Virus record (IMG/VR): IMGVR_UViG_3300044797_000086
Location: 1-48,399 of that record
Length of the DNA: 48,399 nucleotides
Reading direction: 5' to 3' (one strand)
Origin: a virus
Part shown: one piece after another, positions 1 through 10,043 of the stretch
Position numbering within the stretch: position 1 is the first letter of the stretch
Layout of the letters: each line of letters starts with the position of its first letter
Made by a program: the position numbers and the translations under genes
Notes under the pieces: model-generated
Told to the model about the DNA's origin: nothing
Databases searched by the model: none
Seen by the model: the letters and a program-made list of their open reading frames with translations, nothing else

Positions 1-247
1 CGCCGGCGATAAACCCCGTGAAGCGCACGTCGGCGGTCGTGTCGTAATTGGTTTCCAGGCGCTCGGTGCGGATCGGCGTGATGACGCAGAAGTCTGACCC
101 GAGCGGCTCGGGCACGCGGTTGGCCTGGCCAGCGATCACCGATACCGGATTGCCGTCGCTGCCTGTGGCCGGGAGCACCGTCTTCAGGAAGTTGACGAGC
201 GCGGCCTGGACCGTCGACTGGTTTGGAGTTGGGAGGCTGCCGGCCAC
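1..247 (-). CDS. Phage tail terminator/neck protein, LIC_12616-like (3' part off the edge)
   Basis: The reverse strand reads an open frame of about 82 residues that continues past the left edge. It contains the string NRVPEP, then a hydrophobic strand (SDFCVITPIRTERL) and DVRFTGFIAG. This pattern is typical of the LIC_12616/neck-terminator proteins that close the tail tube of contractile-tailed phages, usually followed by a DUF3383 tail sheath. I chose the GTG start because a GAGG ribosome site lies five bases upstream, inside the end of the preceding fibre gene. Family assignment is by recognition of the motif pattern; only the N-terminal part is visible. Confidence 0.6.
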   Translation of the reverse strand, partial: MAGSLPTPNQSTVQAALVNFLKTVLPATGSDGNPVSVIAGQANRVPEPLGSDFCVITPIRTERLETNYDTTADVRFTGFIAG

Positions 248-254
248 ACTGACC

Positions 255-677
255 TCATGCCGCGACGAGCAGCGTGCTCGTGGTCAACGCCGTTCCCGCC
301 TTCTTCCCGGTGTTCGCGGTGATGAGGGTGCCGTCGCCGTTGTAGTAATAGCTCGATCCTGGCGAGAGACCCGAGAGGCCGCTGGCGACACCGTTCTGCT
401 GAATCGTGACTTTGGCGCCCTCGCTGGCGGCGGCAGCCGTAAAACCAATGGGGCCGTTGTTGATTGGGTTGAATTTGATAACGCGCGCATACGGCACGTT
501 GTTGAAGTCCACAAGCGTCGCCAGTGCCCGGCTGCTGTCCAGTCCGTACAGCCAATAGGCGGTCAGGCCCTGATGCTTAAGTGGATCGGACAGTTGCGTG
601 TCGTTTCCTCCATAGATGGCAAAGTTTGCATCGCTGAGAATGAAGCCGCCGTCCGCGAAGCCGGACGCGACCGTCCA
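255..677 (-). CDS. C-terminal part of tail-fibre protein, separated from its N-terminus by a frameshift
   Basis: About 140 residues, beginning at WTVASGFADGGF and including AIYGGNDTQLSDPL, AYWLYGLD and a C-terminal SYYYNGDGTLITA module. It looks like the usual C-terminal domain of phage fibre proteins, but no start codon exists between an upstream in-frame TGA (at about 723-725) and this domain. It lies in the -1 frame relative to the long ORF immediately upstream; joining the two at about base 677 gives a continuous protein of about 532 residues. Either a real disrupted fibre, a frameshifted expression product, or a one-base sequence error. No classical slippery heptamer is seen. Confidence 0.7.
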   Translation of the reverse strand, partial: WTVASGFADGGFILSDANFAIYGGNDTQLSDPLKHQGLTAYWLYGLDSSRALATLVDFNNVPYARVIKFNPINNGPIGFTAAAASEGAKVTIQQNGVASGLSGLSPGSSYYYNGDGTLITANTGKKAGTALTTSTLLVAA

Positions 678-1852
678 GCGACGGTCAAGTAATGCGGGCT
701 TGAGCCGGTGAAGCTGTAGAGATCAGACGGGCTGAGCAGTAGCTGCTCGAATGTGAGGGCCGATGGGGTTACCGTGCCGACAGACGCCGACGAGACGCCT
801 TCCTCGTTGCTGATGCTCCAGATCAAAAAGTGCGTTGCGTCCATCGGAGCAAACACTCCGAATGGTCCGTCACTCTGATCCCACGAAGCGTTGTGCCCCA
901 AGGTCAAGGTCGTGCCGCTGATGCCAACAAGGTACACCTCATATCCGCCAATTAAATAAGACGTAACCGCCGCCTGCGTCGGGCTCAAAAGCATGACCGC
1001 ATTGTTGCCGGAGCTTTGAGCGACGCTTATGGTTAGCGGCGTCCCGAATGAGACATCCGTCCCGGACACCGTTGCGACGACGAGCTTAAGAAAGTTGCTG
1101 TCGTTTCCATCCTGATAGGCAACCAGGATGTGGGTGGCGTCCATTGTGGCTAGGGCCACGGGGTTGCCGTTCACATTGGCGGTGATCTCGCCAGGAGAGC
1201 CAAGGGTGATCGTTGTGCCGGACACCGATCCGATGACGAGTTCGTTCTGATACGTCAATGCAAAATGCGAAGCGTCCAGGGCAAAGATGTTTAGGCAACA
1301 TGGGTTCAATGTAATGCTTGCCGCAACGGCCTCGACCGGGGTGCCGTAGGTGATCACGTTGGCTGCAATGGATCCGACGACGACGTTGAGGTTGCCCGTG
1401 TTCGGGTCCGAAAATGCCAGCACGAATTTGGAGGCACTCAGTACCGCCGCTTGAACGCTCCCGCTGTTGCCGTTCCAAAGCTGGGCATTTGCGCTCGGCC
1501 CTGAAGTGTCGACGGCGCCGACCGACACGACATTGTTGCTGTCAATTGAACCAGCCTGCGCGCTAACACCAGCGATAAAAGAAACAAATTGCGAAGGACT
1601 GAGGATGAGGGTGCCAATGGTGTTGGAGCCCTGACCATCAAACGTTACGGCCGTTCCCGGGACCTGAGGGGCCGGGCCCCAGGTCTGCGCGGCGTTGCCG
1701 CTGGAGTTGATCGAGACGCCGGTGCCTGCGGCGATGTTGGTATCGGCGGTAAGCGTGGCATTGCTGCCGCCTCCGCCACCGCCCTCGCCCGGGACGGCGC
1801 TCGACGCAACGACAAGACCGCTCGCCGCGTCTTGAACAAGAAATTTCGACAT
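563..1852 (-). CDS. Tail-fibre protein, beta-propeller-like repeats (N-terminal part)
   Basis: The start ATG follows an AAAGGAGG ribosome site. The N-terminus (KFLVQDAASGLVVAS, then a run of Gly) is a short anchor-like module that recurs in the 48-residue gene at 16338-16484. It is followed by six or seven repeats of about 45-50 residues with the pattern (S/D)A(S/T)(H/K)F(V/A)L.Y ... V.V..SGT.(I/V)..G.P, which suggests a beta-propeller. The last about 37 residues after LTVAG look out of frame; the natural continuation is found in the -1 frame from base 677. Probably a structural, receptor-facing fibre or side-tail protein; the exact location on the virion is not shown by the sequence. Confidence 0.75.
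   Translation of the reverse strand: MSKFLVQDAASGLVVASSAVPGEGGGGGGSNATLTADTNIAAGTGVSINSSGNAAQTWGPAPQVPGTAVTFDGQGSNTIGTLILSPSQFVSFIAGVSAQAGSIDSNNVVSVGAVDTSGPSANAQLWNGNSGSVQAAVLSASKFVLAFSDPNTGNLNVVVGSIAANVITYGTPVEAVAASITLNPCCLNIFALDASHFALTYQNELVIGSVSGTTITLGSPGEITANVNGNPVALATMDATHILVAYQDGNDSNFLKLVVATVSGTDVSFGTPLTISVAQSSGNNAVMLLSPTQAAVTSYLIGGYEVYLVGISGTTLTLGHNASWDQSDGPFGVFAPMDATHFLIWSISNEEGVSSASVGTVTPSALTFEQLLLSPSDLYSFTGSSPHYLTVAGRSRPASRTAASFSAMQTLPSMEETTRNCPIHLSIRA
670..685. repeat. Perfect 6-bp hairpin at the fibre frameshift
   Basis: Inverted repeat accgtc-cagc-gacggt with a four-base loop. It sits exactly where the fibre reading frame changes by -1, so it may have promoted a deletion, or may have caused a read or assembly error. 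Confidence 0.6.
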
Positions 1853-1868
1853 CTCTTGATCTCCTCCT

Positions 1869-2522
1869 TTAGAGCGATCCCGGCACGCAAGGCACCGTGT
1901 AGTACAGCACCGTGATCGTCATGTTCAGATCGCCACCGAGGTATGGAGTGCCCGAACCATAAACCAGCGGCAATCCAGCCAACTCATCATTGTCGACCAC
2001 GAAGTCATTCGCGTAGGTTCCGTGTGAGGCCGCGGTCTTGTTTTTGGTTGCGGCAGTTGCCGGAACGCTTTGGTCTCCGGTATCGGCCTGAAACCCGCCA
2101 ATGGTACCGTAGACTAGCGCACCCGTGCCGCCACTCGTGTAGACTCCGGTGCCGGATACAATCGAATAGGTGGCACTGATCACGATCAGGGCCTGATCTG
2201 GAGTTGGCGGTGGTACCACCAGGATCGGATTCGTGTTGAGGGCAGCGAACTCGGCCTCGGTGATGGTCACTGAACGAAGGCTCACGCCGGCGCCCGAGGC
2301 CGGGGCGCTGATCACGCCAGCGTCATCAACGAACGTGGTGATGTTGTCGGGCTGTACCTGGCCGGGCGTGGAGGCCGTGGCCAGGGGCGAGACCGCGGCT
2401 TTGACTTGAGCCCAGGTCCAGAGCACATCCTCGTTTCCCTGGCGCACACCGAACGCCTGATCGCTCGGCGCCGGAGGATCGCTCGCCTGCTCAACCTGTG
2501 AAAACCGGAGTTGCCCAACCAT
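1869..2522 (-). CDS. Phage structural protein next to the fibre
   Basis: 217 residues. The N-terminus (QAFGVRQGNEDVLWTWAQVKAAV) resembles the short 'which term of the table applies' head found also at the N-terminus of the collagen-like fibre at 3971-7342 ([20 protein letters not shown]). The remainder is Thr/Gly/Val-rich beta sequence with a C-terminal GGDLNMTITVLYY strand. It lies between two other virion genes with only a 16-base gap to the fibre, so a role as fibre, fibre base or baseplate decoration protein is inferred. I do not recognise a catalytic motif. Confidence 0.65.
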   Translation of the reverse strand: MVGQLRFSQVEQASDPPAPSDQAFGVRQGNEDVLWTWAQVKAAVSPLATASTPGQVQPDNITTFVDDAGVISAPASGAGVSLRSVTITEAEFAALNTNPILVVPPPTPDQALIVISATYSIVSGTGVYTSGGTGALVYGTIGGFQADTGDQSVPATAATKNKTAASHGTYANDFVVDNDELAGLPLVYGSGTPYLGGDLNMTITVLYYTVPCVPGSL

Positions 2523-2529
2523 CTCGACC

Positions 2530-2826
2530 TCAACCGACCCGCTTGTAGTAGGCCACGTTCAAGACAGGGCCGCCGGCGGCCGTGATGAACTGAATCGCGC
2601 CAAGGTCTCCGCTGTAGAGGAATGGCGCCGAGCCCGAATCGATCAAGATTCCCTGCGAGGAGGATGGGGGCGTGCCGTCGTCGCGCCAGCGCACTCCAGA
2701 ACTGGACCCGTCGATCGAGATCAGCGCGGTATTGGCCGTCGCCGGCACCGACAGCGGCGACGCCGACGCCAATGCGCCGGAGCCGATCTGCTGATAGCCG
2801 AGTGGAACGTAATTCTGGCTAATCAT
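2530..2826 (-). CDS. Small phage structural protein
   Basis: 98 residues from the ATG at 2826 (MISQNYVPLGYQQIGSGAL). It has the pattern ...ANTALISIDGSSSGVRWRDDGTPPS...SGDLGAIQFI, which is typical of small beta-rich decoration or fibre-associated proteins of this phage type (the family usually contains RWRDDGT.PT). There is a one-base gap after the preceding gene, so the two are likely translated together. A longer reading frame exists upstream but would overlap the previous gene by 38 bases, so I preferred this start. Confidence 0.65.
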   Translation of the reverse strand: MISQNYVPLGYQQIGSGALASASPLSVPATANTALISIDGSSSGVRWRDDGTPPSSSQGILIDSGSAPFLYSGDLGAIQFITAAGGPVLNVAYYKRVG

Positions 2827-2827
2827 T

Positions 2828-3115
2828 TTATGCTCCTGTTGGTCCGCTCGGTCCTGAGGCGCCACTTGGGCCGTGAGCGTGGAGTCCCGTGCGTCGACCG
2901 GCTGGCTGTTGCAATTGCTGCTTGAGTAGTGCGAGTGCCTGACGTGCGGCCTGCACGTCGGAGCCCTCAGCCGCGGCGAGCTGCTCTCGGAGGTTTTTTA
3001 CCGTCGCCATCGCCGTCGTCAGTTGCGCGCGCAACGCCGCCGTGCTGGCCTCGCCGGCGTCGATGATCGCCTGCAGGCCGGCAACGGTTGAATTGATCAC
3101 ATCTTGCGTCGCCAT
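2828..3115 (-). CDS. Small coiled-coil protein with a collagen-like tail
   Basis: 95 residues. Residues 1-65 form a long heptad-like helix (DVINSTVAGLQAIIDAGEA...LTTAMATVKNLREQLAAAEG), followed by a Gln/Leu helix and a short Gly-X-Y collagen-like tail GPSGASGPSGPTGA. Such proteins usually trimerise; it may bridge or stabilise fibres. Two adjacent ATGs overlap the stop of the sulfotransferase (ATGATG with an internal TGA); a GAGGAG site is spaced best for the second (3115). Confidence 0.65.
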   Translation of the reverse strand: MATQDVINSTVAGLQAIIDAGEASTAALRAQLTTAMATVKNLREQLAAAEGSDVQAARQALALLKQQLQQPAGRRTGLHAHGPSGASGPSGPTGA

Positions 3116-3963
3116 CATGCGACTCCTCTCTTCGGCACCTCTTGGGGCGGCACGAACACAATAACAGGAACGCGCCGCGTATTCGCTTTGTTGTTTCGCC
3201 AGAAGGCATCGCCGGAGAAACGGTTGAACAGCGACGGCGGCAATATTGTCTGGCGCGGCCGCCACGCTACCGGACCTTTCACGCGGTGCAGGCCAGGCGT
3301 CCCCAGCGACATGTCGAAGTCCTCGGCTTCGTACTCGACGTTCTCGAAGTCGTGGGCGAAGAGGTCCTCACCCAAGAACTGATAGAGCACTTTCATTGTC
3401 GGGCCCGGATGGCGCGCCAGCGCTTCGTAATCCACCAGGATCAACCGGTCTGCAAATTCGCTCCAGTAGGCCTCCTGCAGCGCGTTGATGGCGTAACCAA
3501 CGAGGCCATCCGGGGACGCGAGACCGTTCACTCGGCTGAAGACGGTTCCCGCTGACGAAAAACCGAAGATCCCGGACAGGTCCAACGGCTGTGAGCGCAG
3601 CAGGCGCTCGACGGAGTCCATGATCCAGCCCACATCGCGCACGCAGCAGATCATCTTGCTGGCCGGGAACAACTCGGCGATGAGCGGTAGCTTCGCACAC
3701 CAGGATCGGCTTGTATCGAGAACGACCTTTGATTCCAGGTCGTCGCCATAGAAGCTCCTGAAGAGTCCCTGCAGGATGTCCCGGCGCTGGCGCTCGCTGA
3801 TCAGGACTCCGCTCTCAGACTTGCGACTGGTCGCCTCCTGCATTCGCATCACCAGGTTAGCGAGCGGCGACGACATGCCGGCGACAAATCGCGGGTTCTG
3901 GCGGAGGATGGCCGCCAGCAGCGTGGATCCAGATCGCGGCAGTCCTGAAATGAAATGCAGCAT
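3115..3963 (-). CDS. Sulfotransferase family protein (PAPS-dependent)
   Basis: 282 residues. The 5'-phosphosulfate-binding loop is clear at residues 6-16 (SGLPRSGSTLL) and the 3'-phosphate-binding segment follows at about 105-122 (ICCVRDVGWIMDSVERLL, with Arg109 and Ser117). The C-terminal half (DYEALARHPGPTMKVLYQFLG) matches the usual Sulfotransfer family end. Members transfer sulfate from PAPS to sugars, lipids or proteins. It is embedded between the collagen-like fibre (8 bases upstream) and a coiled-coil fibre-associated protein (1-bp overlap), so the acceptor may be a virion glycan or the host surface; this is inference. An AGGA site precedes the ATG. Confidence 0.85.
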   Translation of the reverse strand: MLHFISGLPRSGSTLLAAILRQNPRFVAGMSSPLANLVMRMQEATSRKSESGVLISERQRRDILQGLFRSFYGDDLESKVVLDTSRSWCAKLPLIAELFPASKMICCVRDVGWIMDSVERLLRSQPLDLSGIFGFSSAGTVFSRVNGLASPDGLVGYAINALQEAYWSEFADRLILVDYEALARHPGPTMKVLYQFLGEDLFAHDFENVEYEAEDFDMSLGTPGLHRVKGPVAWRPRQTILPPSLFNRFSGDAFWRNNKANTRRVPVIVFVPPQEVPKRGVA

Positions 3964-3970
3964 GTCTGTC

Positions 3971-8049
<4,079 letters not shown>

Positions 8050-8056
8050 CTTTGGC

Positions 8057-10036
8057 CTACCCCGCGATCAGCGCCGACGTTTCGATTTCAAACGTCGTAT
8101 CGGCGGATGTCGCCACCACCTCCCCGATGCCCTGCCACTTGTAGGTCCATGTTCCTGAAACAGAAGGCGTCAGTGTGTAGCTGTAAATACCGACGTCGAC
8201 GCGCGTGAGGTCCGGCGGCGATGGGTAGTGCAGGTTGGTCACGCTTTGGTCTGGCGCCAGGACGATCAGCGTAACCTCACTCGGATCGGCGGGCTCGCCA
8301 TTCTGCAGGTTCACGAAAGTGCCCGTGATCTGGATGGCCGTATCGATCTGGTAAGTCGCCATGGTCGGGCCGCCCAAAGCCGGACTCGTGCTTGTCTCAA
8401 TGTCGAAGAGAGCAGCGTCCCCGGCAAACGCTTGCCATAGCGCCGTATCTTGCCCCGTCGCCGACGCTTGAGGGAGTGCGTCAGTGCCCGCGGCCGAGAA
8501 CAGGGCGAAGTCGAGCGCTGCGACCGCCCACAATGCGAGGTCATTCGTAAAGGCAAAGTTCGGCAGCAGCGGGAAGAACTTTTGGACGATCTCCAGCCAG
8601 ACGGCGGCGTTCGATCTGACTACGGCTTGGCCCCATTCCAACTGCACGACGCCGTCCGCGTGCATCTTCACCAGGCCGAGAAACTCGAGGGGGGCGCCGG
8701 CGTCGCTCCGGACGCTGAGTTTCATTTCCAGGTTGGCGCGTGTGTCCGCACGCATGGCCGTCAACGTCTCCGACGGCACCCGATCGTCGGCACGTGCGCT
8801 GGTGAGACTTTCGGCGGCCGTGCTGGTGTTGCGGCTTACCTCCAATAGGATTTCGAGCGGGATCGCCGAGTCACTGCGTACGGCAATGCTGCCGAGGCTC
8901 TCCAATGGGACGGCGCTGTCGATGGCCGCCGCGATCGCGCTTTCGGTGGGAGCCGAATCGTCGGCGTGCCAGCTACCCAAACTCTCTGCGGGCGCGGCCT
9001 GGTCGCGGGCAACGGTCGATCCGATCTCAAGGATAACGGCCCCATCGTTGACGATGACGATCGTGCCGATGATCTCCGCGGGCACAGCCGAGTCACCGTG
9101 CACGCCGAGCAGCGTCTCGACCGGGGCGGCTGCGGACGCGGTGGAGGCCTGCAGGATCTCGGTCGGGGCCTGGGCGTCTGCGCGCTGCGCGCCTGTGCTC
9201 TCGAGGGGTGCCAAGGTATCGGCTGCAGCACTCGTGATGGACTCTGCCGGCACGGCGCCATCCGCGGCCACGCCCAGGCCGGCCTCGAGCGGGACCGCGG
9301 CGTCTGTGGTGCTCCCAAGCAGGCTTTCGAGAGGGGCAGCCGCATCGGCGGTGGTTGTCCCCAGGAATTCCAGGGGCACGGCCCCATCAAAGTCGGTGCG
9401 CTCGGCACCGAGGATTTCCAATGGCGCGGTCTGATCGCGCGCTATGGCGGCTAGGGCCTCCGCCGGTGCGACGGAATCGGCGTGGGCGCTTGCCGTGTCT
9501 TCCAGCGGGACAGTGGCATCACGGCTCAACACTGTGGCGCTCTCGAGGGGTATGGCGCCGTCGCTCCGGGCCGAGGACCCAACGATCTCAGTCGGGACCG
9601 CTGAGTCTGCCCGTTGCGAGCCCAAGCTCTCAGTGGGCGCGGTGGCATCGCTCCGGGCCGAGGTTGTGGCTTCTATCGGGACCACGGAGTCGGCCCGGGT
9701 GCTGCCGAGGCTTTCGGCTGGGGCAAGCTCGTTCCCGCGAACGCTCGCCCCGATCTCGGTCGGTGCCAACCGATCGATCACTTGGCCTGACAGGCTCTCG
9801 ATCGACGCGGTGTCGTCGAGGCGTAAGCTCTGCAAAATTTCCGTGTAGACGTTGTCGTCGAATGTCAGGCTCGCAAGGGATTCGGCGGGGCCGCCGCTGT
9901 CCGCGGTTACGGCCGTCAGCGTGCTGGCGGTCTCGTTGAGGTAAACCGGACCGGTGGAGATGGCCTGGCGGGTGCCGGTCTCATTGACATAAACCGGGCC
10001 GCCGGTACCCCACGATATAGCCTGCCTCGTTGCCAT
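8057..10036 (-). CDS. Phage surface protein with about 31 degenerate 14-residue repeats and an Ig-like C-terminal domain
   Basis: 659 residues in three parts. Residues 1-39 hold two RQAIS..GPVY(V/L)NET segments, common in phage fibre-attachment sequences. Residues 40-485 are about 31 repeats of about 14 residues with consensus (S/A)-R-A-D-(S/A)-x-(A/V)-P-(L/T/A)-E-(S/I)-L-G-S. Residues 486-659 include hydrophobic aromatic strands and a domain beginning MATYQIDTAIQITGTFVNLQNG which matches the common phage Ig-like/DPs.VTL domain (EPADPSEVTLIVLAPDQ). The C-terminal domain could be translated separately from its internal Met. The repeat probably forms an extended beta stalk; the function is unknown. 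Confidence 0.75.
   Translation of the reverse strand: MATRQAISWGTGGPVYVNETGTRQAISTGPVYLNETASTLTAVTADSGGPAESLASLTFDDNVYTEILQSLRLDDTASIESLSGQVIDRLAPTEIGASVRGNELAPAESLGSTRADSVVPIEATTSARSDATAPTESLGSQRADSAVPTEIVGSSARSDGAIPLESATVLSRDATVPLEDTASAHADSVAPAEALAAIARDQTAPLEILGAERTDFDGAVPLEFLGTTTADAAAPLESLLGSTTDAAVPLEAGLGVAADGAVPAESITSAAADTLAPLESTGAQRADAQAPTEILQASTASAAAPVETLLGVHGDSAVPAEIIGTIVIVNDGAVILEIGSTVARDQAAPAESLGSWHADDSAPTESAIAAAIDSAVPLESLGSIAVRSDSAIPLEILLEVSRNTSTAAESLTSARADDRVPSETLTAMRADTRANLEMKLSVRSDAGAPLEFLGLVKMHADGVVQLEWGQAVVRSNAAVWLEIVQKFFPLLPNFAFTNDLALWAVAALDFALFSAAGTDALPQASATGQDTALWQAFAGDAALFDIETSTSPALGGPTMATYQIDTAIQITGTFVNLQNGEPADPSEVTLIVLAPDQSVTNLHYPSPPDLTRVDVGIYSYTLTPSVSGTWTYKWQGIGEVVATSADTTFEIETSALIAG
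8582..9919 (-). repeat. About 31 x 42-bp degenerate coding repeat
   Basis: Consecutive units such as TRADSVVPIEATTS, ARSDATAPTESLGS, QRADSAVPTEIVGS and ARADDRVPSETLTA repeat throughout the protein. Units vary from 13 to 17 residues; the fixed positions are an acidic residue (D) and P-x-E. The DNA is much more diverged than the protein pattern, so the repeat is old and maintained by selection. Confidence 0.85.
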
Positions 10037-10043
10037 CCTGCCC

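Noticed and set aside
670-685. Programmed -1 ribosomal frameshift site
   Set aside because: No X-XXY-YYZ heptamer is present at the junction, and the hairpin overlaps rather than follows the shift; an indel is more likely.
48-692. 214-residue plus-strand reading frame at the left edge
   Set aside because: Antisense to the fibre C-terminus and the tail-terminator gene, both of which have recognisable sequences.
8484-9434. 316-residue plus-strand reading frame
   Set aside because: It mirrors the 14-residue-repeat protein on the minus strand; repetitive GC-rich DNA leaves opposite frames open.
8582-9919. CRISPR-like or direct repeat array
   Set aside because: Repeats are degenerate, contiguous and coding, without constant repeats or unique spacers.
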